Source of the DNA: JBCCXL01 sp039191605
GTDB taxonomy: Bacteria; Acidobacteriota; Thermoanaerobaculia; Multivoradales; JAHZIX01
Reading direction: 5' to 3'
DNA: 37,648 nt
NCBI GenBank assembly: GCA_039191605.1
Contig: JBCCXL010000035.1
Span: 1-37,648 of the forward strand
The number at the start of each line of letters is the position of its first letter. Within the stretch, counting starts at the first letter, position 1. Of the stretch, positions 8,501 to 15,048 are shown piece by piece. The notes under the pieces are model-generated. The model worked only from the letters and a program-made list of their open reading frames with translations. It was not told the origin of the DNA and ran no database searches. The position numbers were made by a program, and so were the translations under genes.

Positions 8501-9271
8501 CGAGCCGTCACCTTGGGATACATCGCCAGAATCCACGCCGGTAGAGGGGACATCGACAAGGCACTCCAACTCCACAATCAGGAGCTACACGTCTACGACG
8601 ACTTGGGCGATCGAAGATCCCGAGCCGTCACCTTGGGAGACATCGCCAGAATCCACGCCGGTAGAGGGAACATCGACAAGGCGCTCCAACTCCACAAACA
8701 GCAACTTCAAGACTTCGAGGAGTTGGGCGATCGAAGATCCCGAGCCGTCACCTTGGGAGACATCGCACGTATTCACGCCGGTAGAGGGGACATCGATAAG
8801 GCGCTCCAACTCCACAATCAGGAGCTACACGTCTACGACGACTTGGGCGATCGAAGATCCCGAGCCGTCACCTTGGGAGACATCGCACGTATCCACTCTG
8901 GACGAGGAGACATCGAACAGGCACTCCAACTCCACAACGAGAAACTTCAAATCGTCGAGGACTTGGGCGATCCTGACGGGATCGCCAATACGCTGTGGAG
9001 CATTGCTCGAATCGAGCTACGCCAAGATGAGCATCAAGCCGCGTTCGACCACTTCGCAAAGTCCTACCAGCTCAACCTCCAGCTCGGCAGGCTGGATGGA
9101 ATCGCGTTCGTCGGTCTAGATTTAGGCCAAATGCTCTGCGCTGGCGGCAACCTCGAAGAAGGCCGCACCATCCTCCAACGCTCCCTCGAAGGCTTCCGCA
9201 AACTCGGCCTACAGCAAGAAGCCAACCGAGTCGAACAAATCCTCGCCTCTCTCCCCTCCCCCACCGACTAG
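5555..9271 (+). CDS. CHAT protease - STAND (NACHT/NB-ARC-like) ATPase - TPR protein
   Basis: A 1238-residue cytoplasmic three-part protein. Residues ~80-340 form a CHAT caspase-like domain with catalytic H209 in HLSCHG and C251 in LSACETA; both are intact. Residues ~385-700 are a STAND P-loop ATPase with Walker A GMGRLGKSS (G402-S410, K408) and Walker B LLFVLDDFEQLL (D494, D495), followed by helical and winged-helix-like segments. Residues ~830-1238 are TPRs, of which six (904-1143) are near-identical 40-residue units. In known STAND proteins the repeats sense a ligand, the ATPase oligomerises and the effector is released; here that would unleash proteolysis. Role in phage defence or programmed death is inferred. 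It is coupled by ATGA to the EACC1-like gene; AAGGAAGG precedes the start. Confidence 0.92.
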   Translation: MSRSTFALVGDRLRWLEGSSGDERVLGETEQEDLRAFAVRYAEVVKSLSSREKLLELGKDLYSWLNGAGRWLDRAKGSGVTPPWFVEFRTAPEPDSLGRALLDAPWELLAEGDQFLAEIPTRNLCPLRRLGQPEEPGEVKVSRPRMVFMTAAPEGATPLSVEAEENLILDATSDLGLDLLVEDSGNVKQLGKLLSRQPESVEIVHLSCHGQGNPPVLLTEDDFGGEQFTGIAELDQALRLRKPPLVTLSACETAAADSALGSLAAGLLPLGYPAVLGWGAKVLDSEATLFASVLYREISSGARVEEAVARARQALLQMPQVTSRDWHQARLFLGLQGGGQLVQHAAPVPAPDQRQAVEKAMLDARLGKTQVASPEAFVGRRWQLQRTLAAFREGRIGVLLHGMGRLGKSSLALRVMQRMQQGHYRPVVFYGAFDSVALINAIADQLVDKEKRKAARKLAEDARFQAPSLEAFVDELVDLLPSANENQPLLFVLDDFEQLLQDDCLAPRPLQSIYIDTVTALLRALERSDSASRVLITSRFTFTLPFAGRDLADLVQSIQLAQMSSAERRRQLRTRLRLGNASLRSDLERSITELGSGNPGLQDLLTNLALESRDSALVTFQAMKRYLDGKESGTQDMTPEVAHQLKNLAIQGLIKVLDEKEKELLRLSTLFETPIPVDLLDDLAEELALSKGGEARQRLQGLGLWESVPWRNSSAAQINALARPHAGTVEAGDEEAIAKQLVEPLHAAWSNEAGKTQQYDHDIQLARLALAAQNVGVAAHVATDALSGLVGQERHLEAEALGKKLLGLLRDSSQPAPKGFLVRLAEICVRVGDTQAARELFSQARDLLDAQSEGESPVDLLHRARVQISYARLLRNDGRIEEALTDFRSARDLLSYSGHRREHAVTLGDIARIHAERGDIDKALQLHNEQLQICKEIGEVKGQAVTLGDIARIHAGRGDIDKALQLHNQQIQDFDDLGDRRERAVTLGYIARIHAGRGDIDKALQLHNQELHVYDDLGDRRSRAVTLGDIARIHAGRGNIDKALQLHKQQLQDFEELGDRRSRAVTLGDIARIHAGRGDIDKALQLHNQELHVYDDLGDRRSRAVTLGDIARIHSGRGDIEQALQLHNEKLQIVEDLGDPDGIANTLWSIARIELRQDEHQAAFDHFAKSYQLNLQLGRLDGIAFVGLDLGQMLCAGGNLEEGRTILQRSLEGFRKLGLQQEANRVEQILASLPSPTD
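8264..8983 (+). repeat. Six near-identical 120-nt repeats encoding TPRs
   Basis: The word GCCGTCACCTTGGGA recurs exactly every 120 nt (8264, 8384, 8504, 8624, 8744, 8864). Each unit encodes one 40-residue TPR with DIARIHAGRGDIDKALQLHN. Some blocks are identical at the DNA level: 8401-8460 equals 8761-8820, and 8581-8640 equals 8821-8880. Synonymous identity shows recent duplication or gene conversion. Confidence 0.95.
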
Positions 9272-9305
9272 CGCTCCCCCATCTCCCCCACCCAACAAAC
9301 TCAAT

Positions 9306-9405
9306 TGGCGGAAGCGCATGGGAATCGAACCCACCCTCCGAGCCGCATCCGACCCGGAACAACGGTTTTGAAGACCGCGGGAGGCACCAGCCCCCGAGCG
9401 CTTCC
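9306..9405 (-). tRNA. selC: tRNA-Sec (anticodon UCA), CCA encoded
   Basis: The reverse complement folds as a bacterial selenocysteine tRNA. It has an 8-bp acceptor stem (GGAAGCGC with GCGCTTCC), discriminator G and encoded CCA (9306-9308 on the plus strand). It has a 6-bp D stem with a four-base loop, an anticodon loop CTTCAAA giving UCA (9369-9371), a long variable arm of about 7 bp, and a TTCGATT T-loop on a 5-bp stem. The 8+5 geometry, the long D stem and the UCA anticodon separate it from tRNA-Ser. It implies that the cell makes selenoproteins through SelA/SelB/SelD, none of which lie here. It sits 34 bp beyond the CHAT gene, on the opposite strand. Confidence 0.96.
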
Positions 9406-9573
9406 GAGGGCATTGTAGTCGATATACTCGGCGTCCCCGGTGTGGAGTGGGTGCGAGGGACGATCCGGGGGCGTCCGTGGCGGGCTGGGGGACGAAGACT
9501 CTGGCGGCGGACTAGAACGTAAGGACGATCGACCCGGGCGCGAGACGCGCGCCCTTCGCGGGAGGTTTGGACG

Positions 9574-10338
9574 ATGAGCACGATGACTTTGAGGATCTGG
9601 CGGCGGACTGCCGCTTCTCCCCTTCTCACCCTGGCGGCGGTGCTGCTGCTGAGCGCCGGGCTGGTGGCCTGCGGCGGCGGCGAGGCCCCAGCGGCAGACG
9701 AGACGGTGGCTAACGGAACGGCGCCCAATGGAGCGACGCCCAACGGCGCAGCGGGCAGCTACGGCAGCACGCCCAACGGCGCGGCCCCCAATTCAGCTCC
9801 CAGCGGCGGAACCGCCCCCGGCGGCGGGCTGGGGGCGATTTCGTCCCGCGGCGGCCAGGTGGGCCAGGCGCCGACGGCGCGGCCGGACGTGGGGATTCAA
9901 TTCCAGATTCCGGAAGCCTGGCAGGAGCAGGCCCCGTCCATGTCCATGCGCTACGCCCAGGCGAGGGTACCCGGGCCCGGCGGCGACGGTCAGCTGACGG
10001 TGTTCTACTTCGGCCCCGGCGGTGGCGGCGGCGTGCAGGCGAACCTGGACCGCTGGGCCGGCCAGGTGGCCTCCAGCGCGGCGCCGAAGCAAGAGCGCTT
10101 CGACGTCGGCGGGCTGACGGTGAACTTCATCGAGGCCGACGGCACCCTGAAGGCCTCCACCATGGGCGTCGGCCCCACCGAGGACCAGCCGGGCTACGGC
10201 CTGCTGGGGGCGGTGGTGGAAGGCCCCGGCGGGCCCTGGTTCTTCAAGGTCACCGGCCCCAGCGAGACTCTCGCCAGTCAGCGGGAGGCCTTCCTGGGGC
10301 TGCTGCGGGGCATTCAACCTTCCCAGCAGCAGGCTTGA
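9574..10338 (+). CDS. Conserved lipoprotein of unknown function
   Basis: A 254-residue protein with a lipoprotein signal peptide: a basic N-terminus, a hydrophobic run and the lipobox LVAC near residue 33. A low-complexity linker with repeated PNG(A/T) motifs (residues ~45-80) leads to a ~150-residue C-terminal domain that starts GIQFQIPEAWQEQAPS. It contains a TVFYFGPGGGGG strand-turn and ends in the GLLRGIQPS helix. The pattern of 'P-x-x-W' followed by beta strands recalls small periplasmic domains of lipoproteins in Planctomycetes and Acidobacteria, but I cannot name a family. GGGAGG lies about eight bases upstream of the ATG. It converges with the patatin gene. Confidence 0.8.
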   Translation: MSTMTLRIWRRTAASPLLTLAAVLLLSAGLVACGGGEAPAADETVANGTAPNGATPNGAAGSYGSTPNGAAPNSAPSGGTAPGGGLGAISSRGGQVGQAPTARPDVGIQFQIPEAWQEQAPSMSMRYAQARVPGPGGDGQLTVFYFGPGGGGGVQANLDRWAGQVASSAAPKQERFDVGGLTVNFIEADGTLKASTMGVGPTEDQPGYGLLGAVVEGPGGPWFFKVTGPSETLASQREAFLGLLRGIQPSQQQA

Positions 10339-10406
10339 TCCTCGCTCCATAGCTAGAACCTACGGCTAGCGAACGCTTCTCTGAGTTCCTAGCCAGAATA
10401 CGAGAC

Positions 10407-10450
10407 GGCCCAGCGTCCCTTGATCTCATCGGGGACCTGGGCCCTTTCTG
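10407..10450 (+). terminator. Hairpin terminator candidate between convergent genes
   Basis: GGCCCAG (10407-10413) and GTCCC (10415-10419) pair with GGGAC (10432-10436) and CTGGGCC (10437-10443), a ~12-bp stem with one bulge, followed by CTTTCTGT. It sits between the convergent lipoprotein and patatin genes, where a terminator is expected. The T-run is short. Confidence 0.5.
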
Positions 10451-10587
10451 TCTCTGAGCTACCACCTGCTGAGTCCATACTGCGGCGAAGGGCTGAAAGA
10501 GGCGCCGCACAGGGCATAGGAGCGGCCCTCGTCTCTCTGCATACCGCGCCCCGCTTCATCGATGCCCAGCAGGCACTGTGGGACGCA

Positions 10588-12804
10588 TCAGAAGTTTCGG
10601 CCGATCCCCAGGTAGAAGCGGCCGGAGCCTTCATCGGCCCAGCCGTAGGCGAAGAAGATCGGGCCGATCAGGGTGTCGACTCCAACCCCTGCCGTCATCG
10701 AATAGATCAGGTCGTCAAAGCCCGGATCCTGGCCGTCGGCCCACACGTTTCCGGCCTCGACCCAGCTGCCCAAGAAGGTCCTGCGAGCGAAGGTTCCGCC
10801 GCCGGAGAGTCGATACAGGTATCCGGCCCGCAGGACGCCGAAGTCCTGGCCGGTCAGCTCGTCTTGCTGAAAACCGGAAAAAGACAGGAAGCCGCCGACT
10901 CGAAATTCGTCGTAGAAGGGCAGAGACCCACCGGGGCTCCAGCCGCCGTCGATCCCCAGCAGGAGGGTGTTTCGGCCGAAGGTGTGAAGGAAGAGGCTCT
11001 CGAAGGACGTTCGGATATACGACTCTTCGCTGCCGAGATTTTCTTCGGAGCGGAACACCCGCACCTTGAGGAAAGAGCCCCGAAGCGGGAACACCGCGGT
11101 ATCCAGCCGGTCGAGGGTGGCTTCCGCGACCACAGCACCGAAGCTCACTTCTCGAAAGTCCGCGTCGATCTCCTCTGGACGCACGCCCCGCGCCAGGGAA
11201 ACATCCGAGCGGCCGCCTTCGAGCCCGACTCGAACCTCTCCGAATCGGCTGAACTGATAGCCGAGGTCGAGATGAAACTCGCCCCGTTCGAGTCCGAAGG
11301 CGGCGACCTCCAGGCCGTTGTCGTAGACGCTGACTCGCTCGTCCGCCAGCTCACCCCGTAACGCCGCAAACCAGCTGCCGTCAAAGTCGAGAGGTTGATA
11401 GAGCTCGCTGGAGATCAAGAGATCGGTTCCCACCACCAGATCGTTGCGCCATTCGGCCCCTCGGGCGTTGAGGCGAGTTTGGGTGTAGTTGAGGCGAAGC
11501 CCGAGGGAGTCATCGTCGTCACTGGCCTCAACATCGAGGCCGAAGCGCAGGTAACCGGGGCCCCAGCTCTTGTCGTTCAGGGTCAGCAGCAGGCCCTCGC
11601 TCCCCTCTTCGTCCCGAACTAGGTCGTATTCGATCGATTCGAACTCGCCGAGACCGTAGAGGCGCGTAATGTCGGTGGTGAGATTCTCTACGTCGATGGT
11701 CTTTCCCGGCTCGAAGTCGATCATCTTGTCGAGGGTCCGCGGATCCACCCGAGAATCGCCCCCGATCTCGAGATAGTCGGCTTTGACCGAGGTCGGAATC
11801 GGCTCCCGGGCTCGATCTCGGTAGGGCTCTACGAAGGCCAGGGCCCGCAACGCCTCGGTGTGGGTCTTCGCCTCATCGACCCCGGCCTGAATGATGTCGG
11901 CGGCTACCTCGAAGTTGAGCAGGCCGAATTCCGACACTTCCGGGCTGATCACCAGGTCCGCGCGCTGCAGCTGGGGATCGACGTTGCGCCGAGTCAGCAT
12001 CGCGCGAGTCTGCTTCAAGATGTCGATCATCGTGTCCGTCTCGCCTTCCACCAGGGTCTCCCCGAGGTTGACGGCGATGACGATATCGGCCCCCATGGCC
12101 CGCACTTCGTCGATCGGAAGGTTGTCGACGACGCCGCCGTCTACCAGCGTCCGGCCGTCGAGCTCCACCGGGGTGAAGTACCCGGGAATGGCCATCGAGG
12201 CGCGAATGGCGTAGGCCAAGTCGCCGCTTGCAATGGGCACCCGCTCGCCGGTCTGCACGTCCGCAGCAATGGCGCGAAAGGGAATCGGCAGGTGGGCGAA
12301 GTCGTCGACGTGCCGCACCGGCAGCGTGTAGTTGCGGAGCAGCAAAAAGAGATTTTGCCCGTTGCTCAGCCCCCGCGGCCACAGCAGGCGGCCCTCCCTC
12401 AAACCCAGCTCGAGATCGAAGGGATATTGCCGGCTGTCTTCCTTGCGCCGAAACGACAGATTCACGCGCTGGGGGCGATCACGCATCACCGTGCTCCAGT
12501 CGATGGAGCTCACCAACTCCTCGAGGGTGTCGGCGGAATAGCCGGCGGCGTAGAGTCCGCCAACGACGGCGCCCATGCTCGTGCCGGCCACGTAGTCGAT
12601 GGGAACCCCTAGCTCTTCCAGGGCCTGGATCACGCCGATATGGGCGCATCCCTTGGCGCCACCACCGGCCAGAGCGAGGCCGATCTTGGGTCGTTCCGGC
12701 GGCGGCTCCAAAGGCAGCTCACTGGCCTCGGCAGAAATCTGCACCATCCCGCAGCCGACCGCGAGGAGGGAGAGCGAGAGGAAGAGCCGGACGCAGAAAC
12801 GCAT
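10588..12804 (-). CDS. Patatin-like phospholipase fused to POTRA and outer-membrane barrel (PlpD-like)
   Basis: A ~738-residue exported protein with the layout of type Vd autotransporters such as PlpD. After a signal peptide (residues 1-~27) comes a patatin domain: oxyanion motif LAGGGAKG (47-52), nucleophile S76 in GTSMG, and catalytic aspartate in VDGGVVDNLP near residue 220. Residues ~340-420 form a POTRA-like unit, and the rest is a 16-strand Omp85-like barrel ending in aromatic GRNF, the usual BAM signal. It is expected to hydrolyse lipid acyl esters at or beyond the outer membrane. In-frame GTG at 12816 is an alternative start, but ATG 12804 has AAAGGTGG eight bases upstream. A cysteine follows the oxyanion loop (GAKGCAH), where many homologues carry another small residue. 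Confidence 0.9.
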   Translation of the reverse strand: MRFCVRLFLSLSLLAVGCGMVQISAEASELPLEPPPERPKIGLALAGGGAKGCAHIGVIQALEELGVPIDYVAGTSMGAVVGGLYAAGYSADTLEELVSSIDWSTVMRDRPQRVNLSFRRKEDSRQYPFDLELGLREGRLLWPRGLSNGQNLFLLLRNYTLPVRHVDDFAHLPIPFRAIAADVQTGERVPIASGDLAYAIRASMAIPGYFTPVELDGRTLVDGGVVDNLPIDEVRAMGADIVIAVNLGETLVEGETDTMIDILKQTRAMLTRRNVDPQLQRADLVISPEVSEFGLLNFEVAADIIQAGVDEAKTHTEALRALAFVEPYRDRAREPIPTSVKADYLEIGGDSRVDPRTLDKMIDFEPGKTIDVENLTTDITRLYGLGEFESIEYDLVRDEEGSEGLLLTLNDKSWGPGYLRFGLDVEASDDDDSLGLRLNYTQTRLNARGAEWRNDLVVGTDLLISSELYQPLDFDGSWFAALRGELADERVSVYDNGLEVAAFGLERGEFHLDLGYQFSRFGEVRVGLEGGRSDVSLARGVRPEEIDADFREVSFGAVVAEATLDRLDTAVFPLRGSFLKVRVFRSEENLGSEESYIRTSFESLFLHTFGRNTLLLGIDGGWSPGGSLPFYDEFRVGGFLSFSGFQQDELTGQDFGVLRAGYLYRLSGGGTFARRTFLGSWVEAGNVWADGQDPGFDDLIYSMTAGVGVDTLIGPIFFAYGWADEGSGRFYLGIGRNF

Positions 12805-12826
12805 ATGCACGACCACCTTTGCTGTT

Positions 12827-12862
12827 GACTCGACGAAGGACTCGACGAAGGACTCGACGAAG
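12827..12862. repeat. 12-nt tandem repeat, three copies
   Basis: GACTCGACGAAG occurs three times without gaps (12827-12838, 12839-12850, 12851-12862), just upstream of the patatin gene. It lies where leader or promoter sequence is expected, so copy number could affect spacing of that gene's control region. Confidence 0.85.
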
Positions 12863-13140
12863 GGCAGTCCTTCGACCGGAATGGGCAGACTCGGGAACCC
12901 TTGATTCGGGATTCACTGAAGCGCTTCGGGCAGGCTTTAGCCTAGCCTTCCGGTCGTCCCGGAGGAAGTCTGAGAAGCTCCTTACTGGAGATCGATCTTC
13001 AAAGTCATCGGCAAGGTATCGCCGGCAATGCACTATGTCGCCAGCAACCTCGCGGCCGCCGCGAAGGGGAGCGCGAATCGATCAGCACGCGTTTTCCGTC
13101 CACGCCCCTCCGACCCTCGCTAGAGGCCGGACCCCCTACT

Positions 13141-13176
13141 AGAGATCCGACCCCTGCAAGAGATCCGACCCCTGCA
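13141..13176. repeat. 18-nt direct repeat, two copies, second REP-like family
   Basis: AGAGATCCGACCCCTGCA is present twice in a row (13141-13158, 13159-13176), and a related GGCCGGACCCC lies just before it. The reverse complement core GGGGTCGGATCTCT resembles dispersed 'GGTCGGACC' elements common in some environmental genomes. It sits downstream of the aminotransferase gene. Confidence 0.7.
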
Positions 13177-13254
13177 ATAGAGGAGCGAACGGCGGCGCGC
13201 CCAGAGGCGCTGCTTTTGGTGCACCGCGAACCGACAAGAGCGACTCTGCCGACT

Positions 13255-14574
13255 TTAGGCCTTGGCGGCCAGCTCCTGCGCCCCGCGGTCGAGGCGATTG
13301 ACCAGCTCTTCGAGATCCAGTCGCCGCACCGAGCAGTGGGCGATGCGCAGGAAGCGGCTGCCGACGGAGATCAGCCCGGTGCTGTGATGCTCGATGAGGT
13401 GGCGACGCAGGGTTTCGGCGTCGAAGGGGGCGCCTTCGGCGATCTCCACCAGGGCGAAGCTGCCGGAGTTGAAGGGCTGGGGGGTAAGAAGGTCGGTCTC
13501 CATCGCCTCCAGGGCATTGCGCAGGGTGCGGTAGCGACGCTCGAGACGCAGGCGAATGGCCTCGGTCTCGGCGTCCAGAACTTCGTCGCCGCGGCGCAGG
13601 CAGGCGAGGGTGACGACCTGGCTGGTGGCCACCGGGGAACCGATGGTGGAGCGGGTCAGACCCAGGGCCTTGGAGGTGAGGCCTCGAGCGACTTCGGAGT
13701 CGGGGTCGAAGGGGAAGGTGACGAAGCCCACTCGACCGCCGAAGTAGGAGAGCTCCTTGGTCACCCCGTCGACCTTGATGGGGATGAGGTTGTCCCGCAG
13801 GGCGACGAGATCCCAGAAGACCGAGGCGGAGGGGATGTCCAGCTCGTAGACCAGGCCGGCGTAGGCGTCGTCGCAGATCACCACGACGGGGCGATTCTCG
13901 GCGACTCGCACCAGGGAATCCCGCAGCGCGTCCCGCTCGGCGCGGGTGGGGCTGTAGCCGCCGGGGTTGGAGGGCAGGTTGACGATGGCCACCACCGGCT
14001 CGTCGGCGCCGAGGCCGGGGTCGGAGGCGATGGCCTGCTCCCAGGCGAGGGGGTTGAAGCGACCGTCGACAAAGGCCGGGGCGGAGGCCAGGTGGGCGCC
14101 GGTGCGGGTGCCGAAGACGTGGTTGTAGTTGCCCCAATAGGGATCCGGCGCCACCACCAATCGCCCTTCGCCGCCGAAGAGATCGGCGATCATCGACAGG
14201 CTGTGGCTCAGCCCCGCGGTGACCACCGGCAGGCTGGAGATCTTGTACTCCGGCTGGTTGCGGCGCTGGCGGGCGCGCCAGCGCTCCCGCAGCTCCGGAA
14301 AGCCTCCCACCGGCGAGTACTTCACCGCCGCCCCGAGAGCGTCTTCCCCCAGGGAAGACAAGGCCGCCGCCACGCTGGGCAGGGGCACGGCGCCGTTCTG
14401 GCCATCGGTGAGCAGGCCGATGGTGCCGTTGTATTGGGTGCCCTTGGCCTCGCCGGCCTGCACCGGAATGCCCGCGGGCATCACCATCCGCTGGCCGAGG
14501 GGAGACAGAGCGCGAAAGACCGCCGGGGCGGTGGACTGAATGGCGTCGTTGACGGATTGGAGGAGGTCGGACAT
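13255..14574 (-). CDS. PLP-dependent class I/II aminotransferase
   Basis: A 439-residue fold-type I PLP enzyme. Landmarks in order: KYSPVGGFPELRERW near the N-terminal arm, a PDPYWGNYNH segment where an aromatic residue stacks on PLP, NLPSNPGGYSPT with the conserved Asn-x-Pro-Gly motif, ICDDAYAGLVYE with the aspartate that pairs with pyridine nitrogen, and VTKELSYFGGRVGF with the Schiff-base lysine and phosphate-binding arginine. It transfers amino groups between amino and keto acids; aromatic or branched substrates are possible but not decided. The frame stays open upstream to 14826, but the extra residues are proline-rich and unlike the family, so MSDLLQSV at 14574 is chosen. It stands alone on the minus strand. 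Confidence 0.9.
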   Translation of the reverse strand: MSDLLQSVNDAIQSTAPAVFRALSPLGQRMVMPAGIPVQAGEAKGTQYNGTIGLLTDGQNGAVPLPSVAAALSSLGEDALGAAVKYSPVGGFPELRERWRARQRRNQPEYKISSLPVVTAGLSHSLSMIADLFGGEGRLVVAPDPYWGNYNHVFGTRTGAHLASAPAFVDGRFNPLAWEQAIASDPGLGADEPVVAIVNLPSNPGGYSPTRAERDALRDSLVRVAENRPVVVICDDAYAGLVYELDIPSASVFWDLVALRDNLIPIKVDGVTKELSYFGGRVGFVTFPFDPDSEVARGLTSKALGLTRSTIGSPVATSQVVTLACLRRGDEVLDAETEAIRLRLERRYRTLRNALEAMETDLLTPQPFNSGSFALVEIAEGAPFDAETLRRHLIEHHSTGLISVGSRFLRIAHCSVRRLDLEELVNRLDRGAQELAAKA

Positions 14575-15048
14575 CTTCGGCAAGGCTCCGGAAGGCCTGC
14601 AGACGACAGGGCGAATGCGGGCTGGATGAGATCGGCCACCGGCAAGGGCGAGCGGCGAGGAGAGCAAAGCCCAGGGATGAGGAGGAGGGTCCTGGGATGG
14701 GAGGGCGGAATGGAATCGAGGGGCCAAGGCTCCAGGATGAAAGGCAACGAAGAGCGAGGGATAGCTCGTGGCCGCCTGCTTTTCGCGAGCGACGGTACCG
14801 AGGAACACGCCGGCCGAGGCCCGCACCAGCGGAAGCCTACGAGAAAGCGTGCCTCAGCAGAAGCCCTGGGAGTTCTTGTCCTTACCTTTCACTATGCCGC
14901 CAAGGCGCCAACCCGTGACAGAGCAAGGTCCCACAAGGAGCGATCAAGCCCCTCAGACCCCGTTCCGGCACCAGCTGGCGACGGCGGCGGGCAGAGATTT
15001 AGGGTGATTCAGGACGATTCCGAGAGATTCAGGGCACGTCAGGGCACA
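14575..15048. other. Intergenic region, nothing recognised
   Basis: This stretch lies between the penicillin acylase stop and the aminotransferase start, both on the minus strand. I find no gene with a ribosome binding site or family motif. Near 15003-15055 short near-repeats (GATTCAGG, CAGGGCAC) occur, but no hairpin followed by a T-run was seen. Confidence 0.55.

Larger units (their letters stand above)
12805..13254. other. Intergenic region with short repeats only
   Basis: I see no supported gene here. It contains a 12-nt triplet repeat (12827-12862) and an 18-nt duplicated REP-like element (13141-13176), listed separately. Reading frames through it are short and arginine-rich, as expected of GC-rich noncoding DNA. 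The promoter of the patatin gene must lie near its left end. Confidence 0.6.

Noticed and set aside
14575..14826. N-terminal extension of the aminotransferase to 14826
   Set aside because: The added 84 residues are Pro/Ser/Arg-rich and unlike the family, which starts near MSDLLQSV.
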